Shown here: piece by piece, positions 18,267 to 26,816 of the stretch
Layout: the number at the start of each line of letters is the position of its first letter
Numbering within the stretch: the stretch's first letter is position 1
Origin: Kitasatospora sp. NBC_01266
Lineage (GTDB): Bacteria; Actinomycetota; Actinomycetes; Streptomycetales; Streptomycetaceae
Length of the DNA stretch: 64,000 nt
Reading direction: 5' to 3'
Assembly (NCBI RefSeq): GCF_036242395.1
Contig: NZ_CP108458.1
Coordinates: 2,852,001 to 2,916,000 of the forward strand
Notes under the pieces: generated by a model
What the model saw: only the letters and a program-made list of their open reading frames with translations
Told to the model about the DNA's origin: nothing
Database searches by the model: none
Translations under genes and position numbers: made by a program

Positions 18267-19040
18267 CTACCCCAGCTTCAGGTCCGAGTGCAGCTCCCAG
18301 AGCAGCAGTTGGGCGCCCTCGGGGCCGGCCACCGGGGCGGCGAAGGCCTCGCCGGTGATCCGCACGCTGTCCCCCGGCTCCATCGAGCGGCCCACCCCGC
18401 GCGGTCCGGGGACGGTGCGGTAGCCGAGTGCGCCCGAGGCCAGGTGGGCGTAGCGGTAGCGGGCTTCGGGCAGGTCGGGCAGCGGCTGGCCGGGGTCGGC
18501 GGTGACCAGGTGGAGCGCGGCGTCCGAGCGGCGCAGCCGCAGCGCCTCGGTGCCGGCGTGCTGCTCCAGGCCGGAGGCGAGCAGCGTCAACCCGTCGGGC
18601 TGCGGCGTCACCCGGCGCAGCCCGTAGCTCGGCTCGGTCCCGAAGACGTCCGGCTGGAGCCACATCTGGACGAACCGGACCGGGACGCCGGCCCCGCCGA
18701 TGTTGCGCTCGGTGTGGCTGACCCCGCGCCCGGCGCTCAGGTGCTGCACCATCCCCGGACGCACCACCCCGGCGTGTCCGTCGCCGTCCCGGTGGGCCAG
18801 CGCGCCCTCCAGCACCCAGGTGAGGATCTCCATGTCCCGGTGCCGGTGCGACTCGAAGCCGGCGCCGGGCGCCAGCGTCTCCTCGTTGCAGGCGAGCAGC
18901 GGGCCGAAGTGCACGTTCTTCGGGTCGTAGTGGCCGGCGAAGGAGAAGGCGTGCCTGGTCTCCACTCCGGGTGCGGGCGCCGAGCGGTAGCGTTCGGCGG
19001 TACGGCGCAGGTCGGCCCGGGGGCGCGCGGGGTCGCTCAT
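18267..19040 (-). CDS. Pirin-family cupin protein
   Basis: A 257-residue two-cupin protein. The N-terminal cupin carries the metal-binding residues of pirins: FESHRHRDMEILTWVLEG and later QHLSAGRGVSHTE (His, His, His and Glu). Pirin relatives bind iron and act as quercetinase or redox-linked regulators; the activity here is unknown. Start ATG 19040 gives the expected N-terminus (MSDPARPRADLRRTAERY). It is divergent from fasR, whose GTG lies about 90 bases away. Confidence 0.9.
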   Translation of the reverse strand: MSDPARPRADLRRTAERYRSAPAPGVETRHAFSFAGHYDPKNVHFGPLLACNEETLAPGAGFESHRHRDMEILTWVLEGALAHRDGDGHAGVVRPGMVQHLSAGRGVSHTERNIGGAGVPVRFVQMWLQPDVFGTEPSYGLRRVTPQPDGLTLLASGLEQHAGTEALRLRRSDAALHLVTADPGQPLPDLPEARYRYAHLASGALGYRTVPGPRGVGRSMEPGDSVRITGEAFAAPVAGPEGAQLLLWELHSDLKLG

Positions 19041-19131
19041 CTGACCCACCGTAGCCGGTGTGACCGGGGCCACCCGCGCTCGACCGTGGGGGTGGCGCGA
19101 AGCGGGCGCGCGGTGAGGCAGTCTTGTCCCT

Positions 19132-20403
19132 GTGCCAGCCCCCACAGCTCCAACCGCCGACGACCAGAACCAGCCCGCCAAGCGGCCCGTGAGACAGACC
19201 GCCACCTCCGGCGGCACGGCCATGGAGCGTCGGCTCGCGGCCGAGCGCGCCGAGTTGCGCGCCGCCACCCTCAAGCGGCTGGAGAAATCGGCCGGAAAGC
19301 TGGCCACCGCGGCCATCACGCGGATGGACGACCAGCTCGGCTGGTACCGCCGGATGCCGCCCGAACACCGTTCCTGGATCGGCCTGGTCGCCCAGGCCGG
19401 TATCGCCGCCTTCACCGAGTGGTACCGCCACCCCGAGGCCCCGCAGGCGATCAGCACCGACGTCTTCGGCACCGCCCCGCGCGAGCTGACCCGGGCCATC
19501 ACGCTGCGCCAGACCGTGGAGCTGATCCGCACCACCATCGAGGTGATGGAGGAGGCGATCCCGGAGGTCGCGGCGCCCGGCGACGAGGACGGGATGCGCG
19601 AGTCGGTGCTGGTCTACGCCCGCGAGATCGCCTTCGCCACCGCCCAGGTGTACGCCCAGGCGGCCGAGGCGCGCGGCGCCTGGGACGCGCGCCTGGAGGC
19701 GCTGGTGGTGAACTCGCTGCTCTCCGGCGACGCCGACGAGGGCGTGCTGTCACGGGCCGCCGCGCTGGGCTGGGGACAGCCCAGCCAGGTGCGGGTGGTG
19801 ATGGGCAACGCCCCGGACGGGGACAGCGAGGCGGTGGTCGAGGCGATCCGGCGCGCTGCCCGGTACGCCCGGCTGCACGTGCTCACCGGGGTCCTCGGCA
19901 AGCGCCTGGTGGTGGTGGTCGGCGGTGACAAGGAGCCGGTGCACGCCGCCCGGGCGCTGATCGGCCAGTTCGCGCCCGGCCCCGTGGTGGTCGGCCCGAC
20001 CGTCGGCGACCTGCTCTCGGCCACCCGCTCCGCGCACGCCGCGGCGGCCGGCCTGCGGGCCTGCGCGGCCTGGCCGGACGCCCCGCGCCCGGTGCTCGCC
20101 GACGACCTGCTGCCCGAGCGGGCGCTGGCCGGCGACCAGGTGGCGCGCCGCCAACTGGTGGAGGAGATCTACACACCTCTGGACGAGGCCGGCTCGGCAC
20201 TGCTGGAGACGCTGAGTGTCTACCTGGAGCAGGCCTCCTCTCTGGAGGGGGCCGCCCGGATGCTCTTCGTCCACCCGAACACCGTGCGCTACCGGCTTCG
20301 TCGTGTGACTGACGTCACGGGCTATGCTCCCTCGGATGTGCGTTCGGCGTTCACTCTGCGCATCGCACTGGCCCTGGGGCGGCTCGAGTCCACCGGGGAC
20401 TGA
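19132..20403 (+). CDS. fasR: FasR-type PucR-family activator of the fatty-acid operon
   Basis: A 423-residue regulator with the PucR/CdaR layout: an N-terminal helical domain, a central GGDEF-like degenerate region, and a C-terminal helix-turn-helix (YLEQASSLEGAARMLFVHPNTVRYRLRRVTDVTGY, about 363-397). In Streptomyces the gene directly before fabD encodes FasR, which is needed for transcription of fabD-fabH-acpP-fabF, and position plus family fit that. The GTG start at 19132 has no strong ribosome-binding site. There are 95 bases between it and fabD, enough for the fab promoter and FasR binding. Confidence 0.88.
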   Translation: MPAPTAPTADDQNQPAKRPVRQTATSGGTAMERRLAAERAELRAATLKRLEKSAGKLATAAITRMDDQLGWYRRMPPEHRSWIGLVAQAGIAAFTEWYRHPEAPQAISTDVFGTAPRELTRAITLRQTVELIRTTIEVMEEAIPEVAAPGDEDGMRESVLVYAREIAFATAQVYAQAAEARGAWDARLEALVVNSLLSGDADEGVLSRAAALGWGQPSQVRVVMGNAPDGDSEAVVEAIRRAARYARLHVLTGVLGKRLVVVVGGDKEPVHAARALIGQFAPGPVVVGPTVGDLLSATRSAHAAAAGLRACAAWPDAPRPVLADDLLPERALAGDQVARRQLVEEIYTPLDEAGSALLETLSVYLEQASSLEGAARMLFVHPNTVRYRLRRVTDVTGYAPSDVRSAFTLRIALALGRLESTGD

Positions 20404-20498
20404 CTCCGGGACCCTGTGGAGACCCCACAATCCGAGGTCCTTTTCTTCGTTACCGTCGCCTACCCGCCCACGGGCGTCCGGCGAGAGAGGGTTGAACC

Positions 20499-21443
20499 GT
20501 GCTCGTTATCGTCGCCCCTGGACAGGGTGCCCAGACTCCCGGCTTCCTCACCCCGTGGCTCGACCTGCCCGGGGTGGCGGACCGGTTGACGGCCTGGTCC
20601 GATGTGGCAGGCCTCGACCTGGTGCACTACGGAACCAACGCCGACGCCGATGAGATCAAGGACACCGCCGTCGCCCAGCCGCTGCTGGTGGCGGCCGGTC
20701 TGATGGCCGCCCGGGCGCTGTTCCCGGACGAGGTGGCCGCCCGCAAGCTGGTCGGCGCCGTCGCCGGACACAGCGTCGGCGAGATCACCGCCGCCGCCTG
20801 CGCGGGTGTGCTGAACGCCGCCGACGCGCTGACCTTCGTCCGCGAGCGCGGCCAGGCGATGGCCTCGGCCGCCGCGGTCACCGCGACCGGCATGACCGCG
20901 GTGCTCGGCGGCGACCCGCAGGAGGTCGCGGCCAAGCTGGCCGAGCACGGCCTGACGGCCGCGAACAACAACGGCGGCGGCCAGATCGTCGCGGCCGGCA
21001 CGCTGGACCAGCTGGAGGCCTTCAAGGCCGACCCGCCCGCCAAGGCCAAGCTGGTCGCGCTCAAGGTGGCCGGTGCCTTCCACACCGAGCACATGGCCCC
21101 GGGCGTGGCCCGGTTGGCCGAGGTGGCGCCCACCCTGACCGTGGCCGACCCGGCCGTGGCCTACGTCTCGAACCGGGACGGCGAGGTCGTCGGCTCCGGT
21201 GCCGAGGTGCTGGCCCGGCTGGTCGCGCAGGTCTCCAACCCGGTCCGCTGGGACCTGTGCATGGAGACCATCGAGCAGCTCGGTGCCACCTGCGTGATCG
21301 AGCTCTCCCCCGGCGGCACGCTGACCGGGCTGATCAAGCGCAACGTCAAGGGCGTCGCGACGCTGGCCCTGAAGACCCCGGCCGACCTGGAGAAGGCTGC
21401 CGCCCTGGTGGCGGAGCACGCCGGTGAGGAGAACGCCGCATGA
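20499..21443 (+). CDS. fabD: Malonyl-CoA:ACP transacylase
   Basis: A 314-residue acyltransferase that loads malonyl units on acyl carrier protein for fatty-acid synthesis, and in Streptomyces also serves polyketide synthases. The nucleophile motif GHSVGE places the active Ser at 92; VIVAPGQGAQ at the N-terminus and GAFHTEHM (catalytic His) are present. The GTG start follows GAGAGAGGGTTGAACC. First gene of the fab operon; its stop overlaps the fabH start (ATGA). Confidence 0.96.
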   Translation: MLVIVAPGQGAQTPGFLTPWLDLPGVADRLTAWSDVAGLDLVHYGTNADADEIKDTAVAQPLLVAAGLMAARALFPDEVAARKLVGAVAGHSVGEITAAACAGVLNAADALTFVRERGQAMASAAAVTATGMTAVLGGDPQEVAAKLAEHGLTAANNNGGGQIVAAGTLDQLEAFKADPPAKAKLVALKVAGAFHTEHMAPGVARLAEVAPTLTVADPAVAYVSNRDGEVVGSGAEVLARLVAQVSNPVRWDLCMETIEQLGATCVIELSPGGTLTGLIKRNVKGVATLALKTPADLEKAAALVAEHAGEENAA

Positions 21444-22486
21444 CCTCAGTCCCGCAGATCCGTCCGGCCACCGGTGCCGCATACTCCCGAATCCTCGGCG
21501 TCGGCGGCTACCGCCCGGTCCGGGTGATCCCCAACGAAGAGGTGCTGACCTGGATCGACTCCTCGGACGAGTGGATCCGCACCCGCAGCGGGATCACCGA
21601 GCGCCGCTGGGCCGGCCCCGAGGAGACCGTCGCCGAGATGTCGGTGCAGGCCGCCGGCAAGGCGATCGCGCAGGCCGGCATCGACCCGGCGCGGATCGGT
21701 GGCGTGATCGTGGCCACCGTGACGCACCTCAAGCAGACCCCGGCCATCGCCACCGAGATCGCGCTGCGGCTGGGCTGCGGCACCGCCCCGGCCTTCGACA
21801 TCTCGGCCGCCTGCGCCGGCTTCGGATACGGGCTGAACCTGGCCGACGGCATGATCCGGGCCGGCAGCGCCGAGTACGTGCTGGTGATCGGCGTGGAGCG
21901 GCTCAGCGACCTCACCGACAAGCACGACCGCGCCACCTCCTTCATCTTCGGTGACGGCGCCGGCGCGGCCGTGATCGGCCCCAGCGACACGCCGGGCATC
22001 GGCAAGGTCATCTGGGGTTCGGACGCCTCGCAGAAGGACGTCATCACCCAGACCGAGGCCTGGGACACCGCCTTCGCCAAGCCGGACGGCGTCAACGGCC
22101 TGACCGAGCACGCCGAGCAGGGCCCGAAGTGGCCCGCCCTGCGGATGGACGGCCAGCCGGTCTTCCGCTGGGCGGTCTGGGAGATGGCCAAGGTGGCCCA
22201 GCAGGCCCTGGACGCCGCCGGGGTGACGGCGGACCAGCTCGGTGCCTTCATCCCCCACCAGGCCAACATGCGCATCACCGATGCCATGATCAAGGCCTTG
22301 AAGCTGCCCGACTCGGTGCCGGTCGCCCGCGACATCGCCGAGACCGGGAACACCTCGGCGGCCTCCATCCCGCTCGCCATGGAGCGGATGCTGGAGAGCG
22401 GCGAGGCCAAGAGCGGCGACCTGGCTCTGATCATCGGGTTCGGGGCGGGTCTGGTCTACGCCGCGGCAGTCGTTACCCTCCCATAG
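21440..22486 (+). CDS. fabH: 3-oxoacyl-ACP synthase III (KAS III)
   Basis: A 348-residue initiating condensing enzyme that joins acyl-CoA primers to malonyl-ACP and so sets straight or branched chains. The Cys nucleophile is C125 (DISAACAGF), the His is in FIPHQAN and the Asn in ETGNTSAAS. GAGGAG precedes the ATG, which overlaps the fabD stop by four bases. In Streptomyces KAS III prefers branched short acyl-CoAs; that preference cannot be read here. A gap of about 83 bases separates it from acpP. Confidence 0.96.
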   Translation: MTSVPQIRPATGAAYSRILGVGGYRPVRVIPNEEVLTWIDSSDEWIRTRSGITERRWAGPEETVAEMSVQAAGKAIAQAGIDPARIGGVIVATVTHLKQTPAIATEIALRLGCGTAPAFDISAACAGFGYGLNLADGMIRAGSAEYVLVIGVERLSDLTDKHDRATSFIFGDGAGAAVIGPSDTPGIGKVIWGSDASQKDVITQTEAWDTAFAKPDGVNGLTEHAEQGPKWPALRMDGQPVFRWAVWEMAKVAQQALDAAGVTADQLGAFIPHQANMRITDAMIKALKLPDSVPVARDIAETGNTSAASIPLAMERMLESGEAKSGDLALIIGFGAGLVYAAAVVTLP

Positions 22487-22569
22487 GCACATACCGCGCC
22501 TTACGTACCGTCAACCGGCGCCGAGCATCCCGCTAGGCGCCACCTACCACTCCCAGAGGAGCAGCCAAG

Positions 22570-22818
22570 ATGGCCAGCAAGGAAGAGGTCCTGGAAGGTC
22601 TCGCCGAGATCGTCAACGAGATCGCCGGGATCCCGACCGAGGACGTCGAGATCGACAAGTCCTTCACCGATGACCTGGACGTCGACTCGCTGTCCATGGT
22701 CGAGGTCGTCGTCGCCGCTGAGGAGCGCTTCGAGGTCAAGATCCCGGACGACGAGGTCAAGAACCTGAAGACCGTCGGCGACGCGGTGGACTACATCCTC
22801 GCCAACGCCAGCGCCTGA
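22570..22818 (+). CDS. acpP: Acyl carrier protein of fatty-acid synthesis
   Basis: An 82-residue acidic four-helix carrier. The phosphopantetheine attachment Ser is S40 in the DVDSLSMVE motif. GAGGAG lies ten bases before the ATG. It sits between fabH and fabF in the order typical of Streptomyces primary fatty-acid synthesis, and it carries the growing acyl chain for both enzymes. Confidence 0.97.
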   Translation: MASKEEVLEGLAEIVNEIAGIPTEDVEIDKSFTDDLDVDSLSMVEVVVAAEERFEVKIPDDEVKNLKTVGDAVDYILANASA

Positions 22819-22918
22819 CCCCCACCGGGTGGGGGCGGCCCCTTCCACGCCGCCCCCGCCCGGCACCCCGCCCGGTCGGCCACACCCCGCCCCCGCACAC
22901 GTGAGAGAAGAAGAACCA

Positions 22919-24184
22919 GTGACCGCTGAAATCCGCACCGTGGTAGTCACGGGTATCGGCGCCTTCACGCCGCTGGGCGGCGACGCCGCCACCACCTGGG
23001 AGGGACTGCTCGCCGGCCGTTCCGGGGTTTCCGCGCTGACCGAGGAGTGGGCCGCCGACCTGCCGGTCCGGATCGCCGCCCGCACCGCGGTGGACCCGGG
23101 CGAGGTACTGCCCAAGCCGCTGGCCCGCAAGCTGGACCGCTCGGCCCAGTTCGCGCTGATCGCCGCCCGTGAGGCCTGGGCCGACGCCGGCTTCCAGGTC
23201 GCCGCCACCAACGAGGCCTCCACCCTGGCCCCCGAGCGCCTGGGCACCGTGATCGCCTCCGGCATCGGCGGGGTGACCACCCTGCTCGACCAGTACGACG
23301 TGCTGAAGGAGAAGGGCGTCCGCAAGGTGTCCCCGCACACCGTGCCGATGCTCATGCCCAACAGCCCCTCCGCCAACGTGGGCATCGAGGTCGGCGCCCA
23401 GGCCGGCGTGCACACCCCCGTCTCGGCCTGCGCCTCCGGCGCGGAGGCGATCGGCTACGCGATCGAGATGATCCGCACCGGCCGCGCCGACGTGGTGGTG
23501 GCCGGCGGCACCGAGGCCGCGATCCACCCGCTGCCGATCGTGGCGTTCGCCAACATGATGGCGATGTCCAAGAAGAACGACGAGCCGCAGCACGCCTCGC
23601 GCCCCTTCGACAAGGCCCGCGACGGCTTCGTGCTCGGCGAGGGCGCGGGTGTCGTGGTGCTGGAGTCGGCCGAGCACGCCGCCGCGCGCGGCGCCCGGGT
23701 CTACTGCGAGGCGGTCGGCCAGGGCCTGTCCTCGGACGCCCACCACATCGCGCAGCCGGAGCCGACCGGCTCGGGCATCGCCCGCGCGCTGGCCCACCTG
23801 TTCGCCACCAGCGACCTGGACAAGGCCGAGGTGGTGCACGTCAACGCGCACGCCACCTCCACCCCGCTGGGCGACGTCGCGGAGATCAAGGCGCTGCGCA
23901 AGGAGCTCGGCGAGCACCTGGACCACGTCGCGGTCTCCTCCACCAAGTCGATGACCGGCCACCTGCTGGGCGGCGCCGGCGGCATCGAGACGGTCGCCAC
24001 CGTCCTCGCGCTGCACCACCGGCAGGCCCCGCCGACCATCAACGTCGACGACCTGGACGATGACGTGGACGCGGACATCGTGCGGTTCGAGCCGCGCGCG
24101 CTGCCCGAGGGCCGGATCGCCGCGCTGAACAACTCCTTCGGCTTCGGCGGCCACAACGTGGTGCTGGCCTTCCGCAGCGTCTGA
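22919..24184 (+). CDS. fabF: 3-oxoacyl-ACP synthase II (KAS II)
   Basis: A 421-residue elongating condensing enzyme. The Cys-His-His triad is C171 (SACASGAEA), H311 (NAHATSTPLGD) and H348 (GHLLGGAGG). The GTG at 22919 (VTAEIRTVVVTGIGAFTPLGG) gives the family's normal N-terminus; the open frame upstream is proline-rich spacer. AGAGAAG lies in front. The leader between acpP and fabF is 100 bases. Last gene of the operon, followed by a strong terminator. Confidence 0.96.
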   Translation: MTAEIRTVVVTGIGAFTPLGGDAATTWEGLLAGRSGVSALTEEWAADLPVRIAARTAVDPGEVLPKPLARKLDRSAQFALIAAREAWADAGFQVAATNEASTLAPERLGTVIASGIGGVTTLLDQYDVLKEKGVRKVSPHTVPMLMPNSPSANVGIEVGAQAGVHTPVSACASGAEAIGYAIEMIRTGRADVVVAGGTEAAIHPLPIVAFANMMAMSKKNDEPQHASRPFDKARDGFVLGEGAGVVVLESAEHAAARGARVYCEAVGQGLSSDAHHIAQPEPTGSGIARALAHLFATSDLDKAEVVHVNAHATSTPLGDVAEIKALRKELGEHLDHVAVSSTKSMTGHLLGGAGGIETVATVLALHHRQAPPTINVDDLDDDVDADIVRFEPRALPEGRIAALNNSFGFGGHNVVLAFRSV

Positions 24185-24197
24185 CCGACGACCGCGC

Positions 24198-24237
24198 AGC
24201 GCGCAGGGGCCCCGCGACCGCGGGGCCCCTGCGCGCT
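24198..24237 (+). terminator. Terminator of the fab operon
   Basis: Nearly perfect 19-bp inverted repeat, arms 24198-24216 and 24219-24237, core GCGCAGGGGCCCCGCG, ending in TTTC. It lies 14 bases after fabF and may also stop the convergent DUF3145 gene. Confidence 0.85.
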
Positions 24238-24264
24238 TTCCGCCACCGAGCCCGCGCGGCCTCC

Positions 24265-24759
24265 TCAGACCACCTGGTGCAGCCAGCGCACCGGCGCGCC
24301 CTCGCCCGCGTAGCGGAACGGCTCCAACTCGTCGTCCCAGGGCTTGCCGAGCAGCCGGGCCAGCTCCGCCTCCAGGTCGGTGCCCTCGCTGCGGGCCCGC
24401 AGCAGCACCGCGCGCAACCGGTCCTCGGGGATCAGGATGTCGCCGTGCAGGCCGGTGACGGCGTGGAAGATGCCGAGCGAGGGGGTGCTGCTGTAGCGCT
24501 CGCCCTCGGCGCCCGCGCAGGGCTCGCTGGTCACCTCGTAGCGCATCAGCTGCCAACCGCGCAGCGCGGAGGCGAGCTTGGAGGCGGTGCCCACCTCCCC
24601 CTGCCAGGAGAACTCGGAGCGCCACTGGCCGGGGGCGGCCGGCTGGCGGATCCAGTCAAGGCTGACCCGCACGTTGAGTACGCCCGCCACCGCCCATTCG
24701 ACGTGCGGGCACAGCGCGCGGGGCGCGGAGTGGATGTACAGGACTCCACGTGTCGTCAC
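24265..24759 (-). CDS. DUF3145 domain protein
   Basis: A 164-residue protein of the actinobacterial DUF3145 family (TTRGVLYIHSAPRALCPHVEWAVAGVLN, GTASKLASALRGWQLMRYEVT, GKPWDDELEPFRYAGEG). GTG start 24759 follows GGAGGTCCCG. No function is known. As I recall it commonly neighbours fabF in Streptomyces, here convergent with it, so a link to lipid metabolism is possible but unproven. The region upstream has a long palindrome. Confidence 0.9.
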   Translation of the reverse strand: MTTRGVLYIHSAPRALCPHVEWAVAGVLNVRVSLDWIRQPAAPGQWRSEFSWQGEVGTASKLASALRGWQLMRYEVTSEPCAGAEGERYSSTPSLGIFHAVTGLHGDILIPEDRLRAVLLRARSEGTDLEAELARLLGKPWDDELEPFRYAGEGAPVRWLHQVV

Positions 24760-25208
24760 CGGGACCTCCAGGCTGTGGACGAGGGTCGCCTTCCCCAGCT
24801 GCCTCGTGCCGGTGGCCGGTTGGTCCTGGGCGCCACTTGGCCGACTCTTGTCCGACTCTGACTCATAAGTAACTCAGGTCAACCGACATTAAGTCACTTA
24901 CGTGAGCAAAACGGACAAGCTGCAACCATGGTAGTCAGTTCCGGGGACAGGTCTACCCCTGATCGGGATCTCTCCCCCGAACGGCCCCATCAGGCAGCGC
25001 TACGGCGGTCCCGCCACGCTATCGCGCCGTACCCAGGGGCGTCTGACGCTCCGTCGGAACCGGCTGAAACAGAGCGCACGGGGTCGCATGGGCGCACGCG
25101 CGCGCCCCGGCGGGCCGCAGGGGCCCGCCGGGGCGCGGTGGGCGCGGGGGGTGCTGATATGACGGTCTGTCAGATCGAACCGATGGCCGGAGCCGGACTG
25201 ACGACGGG
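24760..25208. other. Intergenic region between DUF3145 and the MDR oxidoreductase
   Basis: About 450 bases. The left part (24840-24925) is relatively A/T-rich, fits a promoter region for DUF3145, and contains the inverted repeat listed separately. The right part (24950-25140) is G/C-rich with no gene that looks real; open frames here lack codon bias. No tRNA or riboswitch is recognised. Confidence 0.4.
24866..24900. promoter_or_regulatory. Spaced inverted repeat upstream of DUF3145
   Basis: TAAGTAACT (24866-24874) and AGTCACTTA (24892-24900) match as inverted repeats in eight of nine positions, 17 bases apart. On the minus strand TTGACC falls between the arms and could be the -35 of the DUF3145 gene. 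A regulator site is a reasonable guess. Confidence 0.35.
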
Positions 25209-26234
25209 TCAGGCGTCCAGTCGGACGACCATCTTGCCGGTGTTGTCGCCACGCATCAGACCGAGGAAGGCGTCCATCATCTGCTCGATGCCGTCGACCA
25301 CCGTCTCGTCGTAGCGCAGGCCGCCGTCCTTCAGCCAGCCGGCCACCTCGGCGGTGAACTCCGGCTGCAGCGCGGCGTGGTCGTTCACCAGCATGCCCTC
25401 GATGCGCAGCCGCTTGCCGATCGCCAGCGCCAGGTTGCGCGGGCCGGCCGGCGGCGCGGTCTCGTTGTACTGGGCGATCGCGCCGCAGAGCACCGCCCGG
25501 CCGCGCACGCCCAGGGCGCCGATCGCGGCCTCCAGGTGCTCACCGCCGACGTTGTCGAAGTAGATGTCGATGCCCTCGGGAGCCACCTCGGCGAGCTGCT
25601 CGCGGACCGGGCCGTCCTTGTAGTTGAAGGCCGCGTCGAAGCCGTAGTCGTCCACCAGCTTGGCCACCTTGGCCGCCGATCCGGCCGAGCCGACCACCCG
25701 GGAGGCACCCTTGAGCCGGGCGATCTGACCGACCAGCGAACCGACCGCGCCGGCCGCGCCGGAGACGAAGACCGCGTCGCCGGGCTTGATCCCGGCAACC
25801 GCCACCAGTCCGGCGTAGGCGGTCATGCCCGGCATGCCCAGCACGCCGAGGAAGTAGGAGAGCGGCGCCTTGGACGCGTCCACCTTGGTGGCGTGCGCCG
25901 CCTGGACGGTCGCGTACTCGCGCCAGCCCAGTCCGTGCAGCACCGCGTCGCCCACCTCGAAGCCCTCGGCGGCGGAGGCCACCACGTAGCCGACCGCGCC
26001 GCCGTCCATCGGCCGGTCCAGCTGGTACGGCGGGACGTAGGACTTGGCGTCGTTCATCCGCCCGCGCATGTACGGGTCGACCGAGAGGTAGGCGTTGCGG
26101 ACCAGGATCTCGCCCGGCTCCGGCAGCCGGACCGGGGCCTCGACCAGCGCGACGTCGCTCGGGACGGGCCAGCCGTTCGGTCGGGCCTTGAGGTGCCACT
26201 CACGGGCCGTGGCGGGTACCGGCTGCTCAGCCAT
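25209..26234 (-). CDS. NADP-dependent zinc-less MDR oxidoreductase
   Basis: A 341-residue medium-chain reductase of the CurA/leukotriene B4 dehydrogenase-like (PTGR) group. The nucleotide-binding loop is GAAGAVGSLVG (about 159-169), preceded by GMPGMTAYAGL; no zinc ligands are present. SVDPYMRGRM near residue 51 is typical of the group. Such enzymes reduce the double bond of enones and enals. ATG 26234 follows AAGGAGCGCAGTG; an in-frame extension upstream is not credible. It is divergent from a marR gene, so control by that repressor is likely. Confidence 0.92.
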   Translation of the reverse strand: MAEQPVPATAREWHLKARPNGWPVPSDVALVEAPVRLPEPGEILVRNAYLSVDPYMRGRMNDAKSYVPPYQLDRPMDGGAVGYVVASAAEGFEVGDAVLHGLGWREYATVQAAHATKVDASKAPLSYFLGVLGMPGMTAYAGLVAVAGIKPGDAVFVSGAAGAVGSLVGQIARLKGASRVVGSAGSAAKVAKLVDDYGFDAAFNYKDGPVREQLAEVAPEGIDIYFDNVGGEHLEAAIGALGVRGRAVLCGAIAQYNETAPPAGPRNLALAIGKRLRIEGMLVNDHAALQPEFTAEVAGWLKDGGLRYDETVVDGIEQMMDAFLGLMRGDNTGKMVVRLDA

Positions 26235-26281
26235 CACTGCGCTCCTTGCTCTGCGTGTTCTGCGAGGTTCCGCACTCCACC

Positions 26282-26325
26282 TGAAAGGTTGAGGCAATGA
26301 AGCAACGATGGACATGAAAGGTTCA
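26282..26325. promoter_or_regulatory. Two candidate MarR operators, 33 bp apart
   Basis: TGAAAGGTTGA (26282-26292) and TGAAAGGTTCA (26315-26325) are copies of one short palindrome (TGAA-N3-TTCA, one mismatch in the first). Their 33-base spacing is about three helical turns. They lie between the divergent oxidoreductase and marR genes, the second just before the likely marR -10 (TAGACT, 26344-26349). Confidence 0.5.
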
Positions 26326-26356
26326 GCTTGTCAAATATTCAGGTAGACTCGAACCC

Positions 26357-26800
26357 ATGTCGAACGACGAGCTGCTTCCCGAGGACGCGCTGACCCGCGA
26401 GGTGGTGGACCTCATGGCCGGCCTGGTCGCGATCTTCCACCGGGAGTACGAGGAGGCCGCCGCCGCCCGCTCCCTGACCGGCGCCCAGGCCAAGGTGCTC
26501 GCGCTGCTGCGGCGCGGCCCGATGCCGATGCGGCACATCGCCCAGACGCTCAGCTGCGAACCGTCGAACATCACCGGCATCGTGGACCGGCTGGAGGCCC
26601 GCGGCTTCGTCACCCGGGAGAGCGACCCGCAGGACCGCCGGGTCAAGCTGGTCGCCGCCACCGAGCAGGGCCAGGCCGCCTCCGCCGAGCTGCGCGAGTC
26701 GCTGAACTTCGCCCGCGAGCCGCTGGCCGCCCTCGGCCCCGAGGAGCGCGGCACGCTGCGCGACCTGCTGCACCGGATGCTGGTCGGCGCCGGCGGCTAG
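26357..26800 (+). CDS. MarR-family transcriptional regulator
   Basis: A 147-residue winged-helix protein. The DNA-binding region runs over about 58-100 (PMRHIAQTLSCEPSNITGIVDRLEARGFVTRESDPQDRRVKLV) with the DPxDRR wing of MarR proteins; flanking helices form the dimer. It probably represses itself and the divergent enone reductase and is released by an electrophilic or phenolic ligand, by family analogy. There is one Cys in the recognition region (C67), a possible but unproven redox switch. No strong ribosome-binding site precedes the ATG. Confidence 0.92.
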   Translation: MSNDELLPEDALTREVVDLMAGLVAIFHREYEEAAAARSLTGAQAKVLALLRRGPMPMRHIAQTLSCEPSNITGIVDRLEARGFVTRESDPQDRRVKLVAATEQGQAASAELRESLNFAREPLAALGPEERGTLRDLLHRMLVGAGG

Positions 26801-26816
26801 GAACCGCCCCGGGCCG

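Noticed and set aside
19132..24184. Part of a polyketide or type II fatty-acid-like biosynthetic cluster
   Set aside because: Order fasR-fabD-fabH-acpP-fabF without tailoring genes is the primary fatty-acid operon.
24928..25314. Small plus-strand gene in the gap before the MDR oxidoreductase
   Set aside because: No ribosome-binding site, poor codon bias, and it overlaps the end of the oxidoreductase gene.
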